DNA from: a virus
DNA: 41,163 bases
Direction: 5' to 3' (one strand)
IMG/VR virus record: IMGVR_UViG_3300008450_000107
Span: 1-41,163 of that record
Shown here: one piece after another, positions 6,066 to 11,975 of the stretch
Numbering within the stretch: position 1 is the first letter of the stretch
Layout of the letters: each line of letters opens with the position of its first letter
Notes under the pieces: model-generated
Databases searched by the model: none
The model's input: only the letters and a program-made list of their open reading frames with translations
What the model was told of the DNA's origin: nothing
Position numbers and translations under genes: made by a program

Positions 6066-6494
6066 ATGGGACTCGATATGTATCTGACCGGCGAGAAATA
6101 TCTCTCCGATAACTTCGACCATCCAGAGAAGAACCTCACGGAAGATGGCTTTCGCGTGAAGTCTAAGCGCCTTGAGTTGGGTTACTGGCGTAAGCACCCA
6201 AACCTCCACGGCTTCATCGTGCAGAACTTCGCCAGCGGCCAAGACAAATGTCAGGAGATTTATCTCACGGCGATTGATCTGCATAGGATCATCAAGGCGG
6301 TTAAGGAAAAGAAGCTGCCGCCCACGACAGGCTTTTTCTTTGGCGTATCTCCAGGCAGCGATGAGGAAATGGAGAACGACCTGAGGATATTGGAGGCGGC
6401 GCAGACCTGGATTCTTCAGCGTCCGCCTGAAGAGGAGACTGATGATCGAGTGATGGCGGAGTCTCGCATCGTTATCTATCAGGCTTCTTGGTAG
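6066..6494 (+). CDS. Conserved phage protein downstream of GATase
   Basis: 142 residues, start MGLDMYL, later ELGYWRKHPNLHGF and TTGFFFGVSPGSDEE. This resembles a widespread uncharacterised phage and bacterial family. The ribosome block aggagtaaagac precedes the ATG at the same distance as in the two genes upstream, so it belongs to the amidoligase/GATase transcription unit and may act with it. No catalytic motif or membrane segment is seen. Confidence 0.75.
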   Translation: MGLDMYLTGEKYLSDNFDHPEKNLTEDGFRVKSKRLELGYWRKHPNLHGFIVQNFASGQDKCQEIYLTAIDLHRIIKAVKEKKLPPTTGFFFGVSPGSDEEMENDLRILEAAQTWILQRPPEEETDDRVMAESRIVIYQASW

Positions 6495-6508
6495 CCGCGA
6501 GATGTCTG

Positions 6509-6523
6509 CATAACATTGTTATG
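6509..6523. promoter_or_regulatory. CATAACA-N-TGTTATG palindrome, copy 8
   Basis: Perfect copy (centre T), between the stop at 6494 and the ribosome block caggagataaagac of the next gene. Confidence 0.75.
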
Positions 6524-6546
6524 TGTTTTATACAGGAGATAAAGAC

Positions 6547-6750
6547 GTGGAATATGACGAGTATCAGCAACAGCAGATCGAGCATGAACGCTTCGAGACT
6601 CGACTGCTAGAGATTCAAACCTTGATCCGCTATCACACTACGCTCATCGACTGTCTTGAGACAGAGATGAAAGTGATGAAGCTCGGCATTGGTAAGCAGA
6701 GGAAGTACGATGATCAACCAACTCGTTCGGATCAACAATTCCCTTTCTAA
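6547..6750 (+). CDS. Small coiled-coil hypothetical protein (GTG start)
   Basis: 67 residues. The start is placed at GTG 6547 because the preceding aggagataaagac reproduces the conserved leader; the frame also reads from a GTG inside palindrome copy 8. A predominantly helical, Glu/Gln-rich sequence (QQQQIEHERFETRLLEIQTLI) suggests a short coiled coil. It overlaps the next gene by 41 bases in another frame. Function unknown. Confidence 0.65.
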   Translation: MEYDEYQQQQIEHERFETRLLEIQTLIRYHTTLIDCLETEMKVMKLGIGKQRKYDDQPTRSDQQFPF

Positions 6751-7150
6751 GTTATCCAGAAAGTTTCATGGGCTTGCACCATTCATTGATCACTTGGAGA
6801 TCACAGACGCCCCGCATCTGGCCGTGGCTGGCACGGATGGTCGCAGGCTAATGTTCAATCTGCAGTGGGTGCAATCGCTCAGCGATGAGCAACTCGATGG
6901 GCTGGTGATGCACGAGATCATTCATGTCATCGACGCCCACATCGAGAGGGCAGAGGATCGTGCATTGACCGTGTGGAACTCGGCTTGTGACATCCGCAGC
7001 AACTATGTGCTGCGTAATATCGAACTGCCTGTCCCGCAAGGTACGACTGACAACCCTGCCTACGACGCTATGGATATCGAGGATATCTACGAAGACCTGA
7101 TGAGCCAGATCAATCTGATCACCCGATTCACACAGGAGAATGTCGAATGA
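6710..7150 (+). CDS. Putative zinc metallopeptidase domain protein
   Basis: 146 residues. HEIIHVIDAH at residues 68-77 gives a HEXXH zinc site plus a third His. The surrounding pattern (AGTDGRRLMFN before, WNSACDIRSNYVL after) matches the putative metallopeptidase domain found with VWA-domain proteins (DUF2201 N-terminal / PF13203-like). The usual C-terminal VWA-like half is absent, so this is a stand-alone zincin domain. The ATG at 6710 has AGAGGA upstream. It could process a host or phage protein; the target is unknown. The stop overlaps the next start (ATGA). Confidence 0.78.
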   Translation: MINQLVRINNSLSKLSRKFHGLAPFIDHLEITDAPHLAVAGTDGRRLMFNLQWVQSLSDEQLDGLVMHEIIHVIDAHIERAEDRALTVWNSACDIRSNYVLRNIELPVPQGTTDNPAYDAMDIEDIYEDLMSQINLITRFTQENVE

Positions 7151-7392
7151 CTTGGAATCACAGAGTGGTTTTTTTCAAGGGCTTAGAAGGAGTCATCGAC
7201 GACTACTACGCCATTCAGGAAGTGTATTACGAGAACGGCAAGCCAATAGGTTACTGCGATGCAGAGCCAGCAGGAGAATCGCTGACAGAACTAAAGCGAT
7301 GCTTGACTCGCATGATAGATGCGATAGAGCAGCCCGTACTCAACGCCGATGAACTCGAAGGTCAATCCACAGAGGACACCACCAATGACTGA
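7147..7392 (+). CDS. Conserved small phage protein
   Basis: 81 residues, start MTWNHRVVFF, then DYYAIQEVYYENGKPIGYC and a Leu-rich helix ending in PVL. The pattern is familiar from many phage and plasmid hypothetical proteins, without known function. AGGAG lies eight bases before the ATG, inside the metallopeptidase gene, and the start overlaps that gene's stop (ATGA), indicating translational coupling. It overlaps the next gene by 8 bases. Confidence 0.75.
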   Translation: MTWNHRVVFFKGLEGVIDDYYAIQEVYYENGKPIGYCDAEPAGESLTELKRCLTRMIDAIEQPVLNADELEGQSTEDTTND

Positions 7393-7756
7393 CATCAGCA
7401 AATTCATAGAAAGATTTAACTCTGACTCGCTCAATCAACGACTGCAAGTTGAGAAGGATCAAGGCTGGCGAGATATGGTGGATAGCATTCCATTCATTCA
7501 GTTCCCAGCAGGCTGGAAGTTTCGAGCGGTACCTCCGTTCCTAGATGCTGTCGTGCGGTTCCATGTTGAGCTGCCAAACGGGGATCAAAAGTCTATCTAC
7601 CTAGACAGCCGCGACACTCTCGGAAGCTTCGGCGACAGCCCATACTGGGAAGTGTATCCAGTGGAGGGCGACGCAAGGCGCTGCGCCATGAACGACACTG
7701 AATCACTGCTTGCACTCATCGCTGCCCCATCAGCGGAGACTAAATCTTATGAATGA
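7385..7756 (+). CDS. Hypothetical early protein, 123 residues
   Basis: No family recognised. The start ATG at 7385 follows GAGG by nine bases and overlaps the previous stop. A helical N-terminus is followed by a probably beta-rich middle (FPAGWKFRAVPPFLDAVVRFHVELPNGD). It overlaps the next gene by 8 bases, consistent with one coupled operon. Confidence 0.65.
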   Translation: MTDISKFIERFNSDSLNQRLQVEKDQGWRDMVDSIPFIQFPAGWKFRAVPPFLDAVVRFHVELPNGDQKSIYLDSRDTLGSFGDSPYWEVYPVEGDARRCAMNDTESLLALIAAPSAETKSYE

Positions 7757-7997
7757 CAACATCGAAAAGTTCGGCCCCACTTCAGTGGACAACTTGCGGG
7801 AGGCTTCTGCCAAAGCCCTCGCTTTGCTGGAGCGTAACGCAGTCACCATCGATGGCGAGTGGGGTCACTGCCGTTCACTCGAGGAACTGGAGCAGGATGG
7901 TGCCTTGCCAGAAGAAATACTCGGGCTTCGCAAAGCAATCGCTGACTATGATGAAGCCCTCAATGAACTCATTGAGATGCTGAGAGTGATCGAATGA
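7749..7997 (+). CDS. Small helical hypothetical protein
   Basis: 82 residues from ATG 7749 (GGAG ten bases upstream; the start is inside the end of the preceding gene). An Ala/Leu/Glu-rich helical composition and an acidic C-terminal helix (DYDEALNELIEMLRVIE). Unrecognised. The stop overlaps the next start (ATGA). Confidence 0.65.
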   Translation: MNDNIEKFGPTSVDNLREASAKALALLERNAVTIDGEWGHCRSLEELEQDGALPEEILGLRKAIADYDEALNELIEMLRVIE

Positions 7998-8233
7998 ACT
8001 ACAAGATCATTGAGATGGCAGTGCGGGATGGCGCCACGATCGGGCTATTCCGTGCATACGACAAAGAGTTCCCGACTCCGCAAGAGATAGTGGACGCCAT
8101 CACTAAGGAGGTGATGCATGAAATCAGACAATGGACAAGGAACGCGGCATTACAAGATGATCAAACTCCCGCCTCGTCGGAAGATGTACGGGTGGGACTA
8201 CGAGAAGAGGCAGCAGCTATGCATGACAGGTAA
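7994..8233 (+). CDS. Hypothetical protein, coupled start
   Basis: 79 residues beginning MNYKIIEMAV, start overlapping the previous stop (ATGA). The N-terminal 40 residues read like a genuine small alpha/beta protein. The last third overlaps the next gene (8118-8348) by 116 bases in another frame and looks less protein-like, so the true extent is uncertain. Not recognised. Confidence 0.5.
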   Translation: MNYKIIEMAVRDGATIGLFRAYDKEFPTPQEIVDAITKEVMHEIRQWTRNAALQDDQTPASSEDVRVGLREEAAAMHDR

Positions 8234-8348
8234 GGAGTGGCATCAGTATGCGAAAAGAGATTCGTTCAAGACGGAAAGAGGGTCTGATTCCGCTTGGGGA
8301 AATAGTGTCGAAGTTTATGTTGACGGCAAACCAATGGAGAGCCAATGA
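8118..8348 (+). CDS. Small basic hypothetical protein
   Basis: 76 residues. The ATG at 8118 has a near-ideal ribosome site (AAGGAGG six bases upstream), the best in this stretch. The protein is rich in Lys, Arg, Tyr and Trp (YKMIKLPPRRKMYGWDYEKR) with no known domain. It overlaps the preceding frame by 116 bases and the next start by 4 (ATGA). Confidence 0.6.
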   Translation: MKSDNGQGTRHYKMIKLPPRRKMYGWDYEKRQQLCMTGKEWHQYAKRDSFKTERGSDSAWGNSVEVYVDGKPMESQ

Positions 8349-8518
8349 AAAACGCAAGAAGAACAGCGCAATCAGAAGAGATATCTCGACTGCGAGAAAT
8401 GCTGATTCAAATGGAGATTGATTTCAATCGGGAGCGAGGCGAACGCCTTGTCTCTGAGATCATTCTCTGCACCCTGCTCTTCGCAGCAGGCGTGATCGTT
8501 GGATTCTATCTGAGGTAG
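8345..8518 (+). CDS. Small single-pass membrane protein
   Basis: 57 residues. It begins with ATG 8345 overlapping the previous stop. The N-terminal two thirds are charged helix (SEEISRLREMLIQMEIDFNRE). The C-terminus is one hydrophobic segment (about 41-55: ILCTLLFAAGVIVGFY) ending LR, typical of a tail-anchored protein. No family recognised. The frame fits exactly between its neighbours. Confidence 0.6.
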   Translation: MKNARRTAQSEEISRLREMLIQMEIDFNRERGERLVSEIILCTLLFAAGVIVGFYLR

Positions 8519-8520
8519 TT

Positions 8521-8763
8521 ATGAAAGCCAAAGTCAGTAAGACTGAAGAACTGGAGATCAAGATTGATAGTGATATCTGTGACGCCATCGTCGTTCAGTG
8601 CGTCACGAACGTCATGGAGAACCTGAAAGCAGACTTGAAACTACGCAAGGCAGGCAAGCATAAACTCGGCGTGTTCAGCAGCGACAAGCAGGAAGACATC
8701 GAGATCATGACTGACCACATCAATGCCATGGAAGTAGTTCTTAAATACTTCTCTAATCCATAA
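8521..8763 (+). CDS. Conserved small phage protein
   Basis: 80 residues, ATG 8521 with GAGG five bases upstream, two bases after the previous stop. The pattern DICDAIVVQCVTNVMENL...DIEIMTDHINAMEVVLKYF resembles a recurrent phage early-protein family of unknown function. The stop TAA (8761-8763) is part of palindrome copy 9. Confidence 0.7.
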   Translation: MKAKVSKTEELEIKIDSDICDAIVVQCVTNVMENLKADLKLRKAGKHKLGVFSSDKQEDIEIMTDHINAMEVVLKYFSNP

Positions 8764-8773
8764 CACTGTTATG
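8759..8773. promoter_or_regulatory. CATAACA-N-TGTTATG palindrome, copy 9
   Basis: Perfect copy (centre C) that contains both the TAA stop of the upstream gene (8761-8763) and the ATG start of the downstream gene (8771-8773). A bound protein would cover the downstream start region. Confidence 0.75.
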
Positions 8774-9250
8774 TACGTCACATTGAGCGAGGCCGAGCAA
8801 CGGCTGGCTATGTTCCTGGCCAAAGAGCGTTACCGAAACGCAAGGAACAAGGGACTGCCCGACAAAAAGATGGGCGATCAATCCAATGAACTGACTGACC
8901 TTGAGGGGATTGCCGCAGAGATCGCCTTCTGCAAACTCGCCAATGTGTATCCCGACCTCGACATGGATCACACCAAAGCAGAGGATTGTTTCCTTCGCAG
9001 CGGCAAGTCCGTCGATGTCAAGTCAACCACTTACGAGAACGGGAGGCTGCTTGCCGTCAAGTGGAAGTCCGCCGACAAGGTGGATATCTTCGCGCTGATG
9101 GTGGGCAGATTCCCTAAGTATCGATGCGCTGGGTTCATGAAGTCTGAAGACCTGTTGAAGGACGGCAGGCTCATGAACCTCGGGCATGGCGAAGGATATG
9201 CGGCAAGTCAAGATGAGTTAGAAGATATCCAATCACTACTCGGAGACTGA
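8771..9250 (+). CDS. Putative PD-(D/E)XK-fold nuclease
   Basis: 159 residues. After a helical N-terminus, GIAAEIAFCKLA (46-57, Glu50), Asp72 and the motif VDVKST (Asp82-x-Lys84) with a following hydrophobic strand fit the PD-(D/E)XK nuclease core. The motif is reasonably clear but short, so a nuclease-like fold is more secure than activity. No strong ribosome binding site is seen before the ATG, which lies in palindrome copy 9, so initiation may be coupled to the stop eight bases upstream. Confidence 0.6.
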   Translation: MYVTLSEAEQRLAMFLAKERYRNARNKGLPDKKMGDQSNELTDLEGIAAEIAFCKLANVYPDLDMDHTKAEDCFLRSGKSVDVKSTTYENGRLLAVKWKSADKVDIFALMVGRFPKYRCAGFMKSEDLLKDGRLMNLGHGEGYAASQDELEDIQSLLGD

Positions 9251-9251
9251 C

Positions 9252-9476
9252 ATGACCCTAGATGACAAGTCGCCACCCAACAGTTGGCAGCAAGAGATGG
9301 ATCGTATGCCGTGGAAATACAGAGAACCCGGCAGCCCTAACGTCAATGACATCCTAGCGAGGATGCGGCAGAACGGGCTTTGGCTTGAGGCCAACGCCAT
9401 AGCCGAGGAGATATCCCGCCTTCGAGCCGAACTGTTTTCAGTCAGGGAGAGGTTATCGATTCATGACAAAGGTTGA
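9252..9476 (+). CDS. Small hypothetical protein with helical C-terminus
   Basis: 74 residues, ATG 9252 with GGAG six bases upstream in the end of the nuclease-like gene. The C-terminal half is helical with heptad-like Leu/Ala (ANAIAEEISRLRAELFSVRERL), a possible coiled coil. Unrecognised. It overlaps the next gene by 14 bases. Confidence 0.65.
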   Translation: MTLDDKSPPNSWQQEMDRMPWKYREPGSPNVNDILARMRQNGLWLEANAIAEEISRLRAELFSVRERLSIHDKG

Positions 9477-9660
9477 TAAGCAAAAGCAAATCTATCGCGA
9501 GATCAAAATGCTTCATGGCAGAATCCATGCCTTGAACTTAGAACTGAATCGCTTGGAGGCAGGCGCACCAGAGCCTTTCCATTTTGATCCAGATTTCATC
9601 CCGCCATTTCTGAGGAAAGATTATGTCGAGCCTGTCCCCCGAAGATCGAATCAAAGTTGA
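9463..9660 (+). CDS. Small coiled-coil hypothetical protein
   Basis: 65 residues, ATG 9463 with GAGG ten bases upstream. A basic, helical N-terminus (QIYREIKMLHGRIHALNLELNRLE) gives way to a Pro/Phe-rich tail. No family recognised. It overlaps the next gene by 38 bases. Confidence 0.6.
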   Translation: MTKVDKQKQIYREIKMLHGRIHALNLELNRLEAGAPEPFHFDPDFIPPFLRKDYVEPVPRRSNQS

Positions 9661-10069
9661 AGAGCTAATCTACGAACTGCACGGCTGGGCTTCAGCCAAC
9701 AAGGCTGCCCCCAGTTCCGACTGCATGACCGAGGCTGCCTATGCCCTCGCCAAGCTGGTGACGAATCGGGCAGTGAGAGACCCAGAGCCGGTCTCTCCTA
9801 AGTCCGTCCTGCAGACAGCGCAGGAGATAATCGATGAGCGTGGCAAGCGCAGGGACAACGGGCAGGAACGCTCGATGCAGCGCATAGTGCGGGTGTTTGA
9901 GGCGCTCACCGACCACAAGATGACTGAGGTGGAGGGCTGGCTCTTCATGGTCGTTCTGAAGCTTTGCAGGGAACGCACCGGCTCAGACCTTGACAACTGG
10001 ATCGATGGGGCTGCCTACATGGGACTCGCTGCCGAGGCAGTAGAGCGGGCTAAAGCCCCCTCTGCATAA
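9623..10069 (+). CDS. Conserved phage protein, DUF6378-like
   Basis: 148 residues. The arrangement AQEIIDERGKRRDNGQERSMQRIVRVFEAL (split by family-like spacing), then WLFMVVLKLCRERT and DLDNWIDGAAYMGLAAEA, resembles the DUF6378 family of helical phage proteins of unknown function. The ATG at 9623 has AGGA six bases upstream. Its stop codon TAA (10067-10069) lies in palindrome copy 10. It is the last gene before the candidate small RNA and the strong terminator. Confidence 0.65.
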   Translation: MSSLSPEDRIKVEELIYELHGWASANKAAPSSDCMTEAAYALAKLVTNRAVRDPEPVSPKSVLQTAQEIIDERGKRRDNGQERSMQRIVRVFEALTDHKMTEVEGWLFMVVLKLCRERTGSDLDNWIDGAAYMGLAAEAVERAKAPSA

Positions 10070-10079
10070 CACTGTTATG
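10065..10079. promoter_or_regulatory. CATAACA-N-TGTTATG palindrome, copy 10
   Basis: Perfect copy (centre C). It supplies the TAA stop of the upstream gene, and its final TG forms the TGn of an extended -10 (TGTTATGAT, 10078-10086). A bound protein would occlude that promoter. Confidence 0.75.
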
Positions 10080-10092
10080 TTATGATACGCAC

Positions 10093-10174
10093 ACACTGCA
10101 CCATTCTTTTGCGTCTTCACTCCGTGGTTGTAGTGACTTGGCCTGCTGGCGTCAAACCCAGCAGGCTTTTTTTT
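10093..10174 (+). ncRNA. Candidate small RNA, two hairpins
   Basis: An extended -10, TG-T-TATGAT (10078-10086), lacks a clear -35 but would start RNA near 10093. The RNA would begin with a 10-bp stem, 10094-10103 with 10125-10135 (CACTGCA.CCA to TGG.TGTAGTG, one bulge and one G-U pair), with a 21-base loop containing a U-rich run. It would end at the intrinsic terminator 10141-10174, about 82 bases in all. Alternatively it is the operon's 3' end or an attenuator before the gene at 10194. Confidence 0.4.
10141..10174 (+). terminator. Strong rho-independent terminator
   Basis: GCCTGCTGG (10141-10149) pairs with CCAGCAGGC (10158-10166), followed by eight T. It ends the long early operon and any RNA started at 10093. 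Confidence 0.92.
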
Positions 10175-10193
10175 GCCTCCAATTAGGACGCTT

Positions 10194-10583
10194 ATGAAAG
10201 AGAAATTCAAAGGCCCACCCGAAGATAAAGAGGTGGACATCAACGTGATGATGCCGAGGATACTGATCCTCGATAACACGAGCGAGGCGATCAAGGCAGC
10301 AGAGAAAGTGACAGAGATGCTGACCTACGCCTGCACTTCCCTTATCAATGCCAACCGCGATCCGCAGTTATGCATGAGTATCATCAACCATGTATTCGAG
10401 CGGGATCGAACGCTGTTTATTGCCTTAAATCGTGGGCAAAAATACGACCTCGATCACTTTCGCCTGACGATGGTGGCACTGGCGACTGCCTACGAATACA
10501 TCTGCGGTGGACACATGATCCAGCTGTCTGAGCCAGTGGACTTCGATGAGATACTGGAGCTGCGCATGGAGGGCAGGGCGTGA
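10194..10583 (+). CDS. Hypothetical protein after terminator
   Basis: 129 residues from ATG 10194 (AGGA five bases upstream; an in-frame TTG at 10173 lies in the terminator T run and is rejected). Helical, with acidic and basic clusters; no family recognised. Because a strong terminator sits 20 bases upstream, expression needs readthrough, antitermination or a promoter I cannot see. The stop overlaps the next start (GTGA). Confidence 0.65.
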   Translation: MKEKFKGPPEDKEVDINVMMPRILILDNTSEAIKAAEKVTEMLTYACTSLINANRDPQLCMSIINHVFERDRTLFIALNRGQKYDLDHFRLTMVALATAYEYICGGHMIQLSEPVDFDEILELRMEGRA

Positions 10584-10771
10584 AGAACAAGACCTGTCAT
10601 TCCTGCCACTACTCGAAGGCAGTTCAGTACGACCTGGCTAAGGGCGGCAAGACAGACTGGATGCTCTACTGCACCTACTGGCAGGGGCATCTCTATGCCG
10701 CCTGTGCTGCGTTTGTTTACGAACCCGGCACAGACGTCAAGGAACTGACAGCCGCCAAGAAAGTGGCGTAA
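10580..10771 (+). CDS. Small four-cysteine protein
   Basis: 63 residues, GTG start overlapping the previous stop. CHSCHYSKA at the N-terminus, then YCTYW and AACAAFVYEPGTD, give Cys pairs consistent with a small zinc-binding fold seen in phage hypothetical proteins. Role unknown. Confidence 0.7.
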   Translation: MKNKTCHSCHYSKAVQYDLAKGGKTDWMLYCTYWQGHLYAACAAFVYEPGTDVKELTAAKKVA

Positions 10772-10800
10772 TATGTATTTACATTAACAAGGGGGTTTAT

Positions 10801-11190
10801 ATGGCCTACACCAAGCCGTCGCTCCGAGAGCGACTAAAGAATCAGATCATGTCCGAGAACGTCGCTGGCACTAAGGCTGGCCAGTGGTCAGCCCGTAAGG
10901 CGCAGCTGCTAGGCAAACGCTACAAGGATGCAGGCGGTGGTTACTCGGGCAGCAAAACCAAGTCACAGAAGAGCCTCAGCAAATGGACAAAGCAAGAATG
11001 GACAACCAAATCTGGCAAGCCTTCGAGCAAGACTGGCGAAAGATATTTGCCAAAGAAGGCGATCAAAGCCCTCTCCTCATCGGAGTATGCCGCGACGACG
11101 GAAGCCAAGCGCAAGGGCAAAGCCAAGGGCAAGCAGTTCGTGAAGCAGCCCGAAAAGATCGCCAAGAAAGTTAAGCGGTATCGGGATTGA
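10801..11190 (+). CDS. Basic DUF5872-like phage protein
   Basis: 129 residues, very rich in Lys, Ser and Arg. The segment SLSKWTKQEWTTKSG, then GERYLPKKAIKALSSSEYAATTEAKR and KQPEKIAKKV, fits the DUF5872 family found in large and small phages. Function is not established, though the charge suggests nucleic-acid contact. The ATG has AAGGGGG upstream. The upstream gap has GTATTTAC (10775-10782), a variant of the GTATATAC motif. Confidence 0.75.
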   Translation: MAYTKPSLRERLKNQIMSENVAGTKAGQWSARKAQLLGKRYKDAGGGYSGSKTKSQKSLSKWTKQEWTTKSGKPSSKTGERYLPKKAIKALSSSEYAATTEAKRKGKAKGKQFVKQPEKIAKKVKRYRD

Positions 11191-11194
11191 TCCA

Positions 11195-11491
11195 ATGCCG
11201 AAACAAAAGAACGAAGACAAGATGCTGATCTTTCGATGCCATCAGGAAACGATTCTGCGCATCAAAGCCATTGCAGCAGCCGAAGGGCGGACAGTCTCCG
11301 CCCAGATTCGTCAAATGATTGACGACTACCCCCTCAAACCCCGCTTCATCAAGGCTGCCAAGAACAGCCTGAAGCGTAACCCACGCGCCAAACCGAAGCA
11401 GATCATCGAGGAGGCGCTGGCGGCCAAATACCCTACCCAAGTAGAGGGTCTAGACTCGCCGCCTGTAATGCCTTCTCAGCCTGATCTATAG
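11195..11491 (+). CDS. Ribbon-helix-helix (Arc-like) DNA-binding protein
   Basis: 98 residues. Residues about 9-46 (KMLIFRCHQETILRIKAIAA, then EGRTVSAQIRQMIDDY) fit an Arc/MetJ-type ribbon-helix-helix: one strand plus two helices that bind palindromic DNA as a dimer. The rest is basic, then Pro-rich. It is the clearest candidate transcription regulator in the rightward block and could bind the CATAACA palindrome; this is inference. The ribosome site is weak. The last 59 bases overlap the convergent gene 11433-11975. Confidence 0.7.
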   Translation: MPKQKNEDKMLIFRCHQETILRIKAIAAAEGRTVSAQIRQMIDDYPLKPRFIKAAKNSLKRNPRAKPKQIIEEALAAKYPTQVEGLDSPPVMPSQPDL

Positions 11492-11975
11492 TCGATCGCA
11501 CCGAATCCGGGGAACGCCTAGACCCCGGTCTGAGAGTGGGATTGAAGTACTGCTTCAGGGCATTTAGCCCTGACCGCAGATCGGACAACGGGCTTTCCAA
11601 CTCCCTCACCACCGTCAACCAGACGGCCCGGTACGCCTTCGGGTGGCAGCTCTTCAGCAGATAGCGATCTGCCGACAGCATGGCCAATGCCCGAGGCGCA
11701 CGATCCCCCACGGACATCTGGATTCGCTCCAGTTGGATCGAGGAGGGGAACACACCGGAGCGATGGGCTAGGGCATGGAAGGCCAGAGCCGCATCGTATT
11801 GATCGGTGTCGATAGCCTTGCGGATGTACAGCCGATCGATCAAATGCTGATCGACCACCTTCGCCCTGATGAAGAGGCCATCCTCGGACTCCAATCGAAC
11901 TGTGTGCTTACGATGCAGTTCGTTGGAGCCGAGTTCGTTGGCGATCAGTTCCCTAGTTTTCGATTGACCAGTCAA
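11433..11975 (-). CDS. Hypothetical protein downstream of primase-helicase
   Basis: 180 residues in the longest frame, which begins TTG at 11975 without a clear ribosome site; a later start is possible. The gene overlaps the end of the primase-helicase gene, so coupling is likely. Mostly helical with many Arg/Leu; no motif recognised. Its position suggests a replication accessory role, by context only. Its 3' end overlaps the convergent RHH gene by 59 bases. Confidence 0.6.
   Translation of the reverse strand: MTGQSKTRELIANELGSNELHRKHTVRLESEDGLFIRAKVVDQHLIDRLYIRKAIDTDQYDAALAFHALAHRSGVFPSSIQLERIQMSVGDRAPRALAMLSADRYLLKSCHPKAYRAVWLTVVRELESPLSDLRSGLNALKQYFNPTLRPGSRRSPDSVRSTIDQAEKALQAASLDPLLG

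Noticed and set aside
279-10079. CRISPR array from evenly scattered repeats
   Set aside because: Spacing is hundreds to thousands of bases, and the repeats are 15-bp palindromes between genes.
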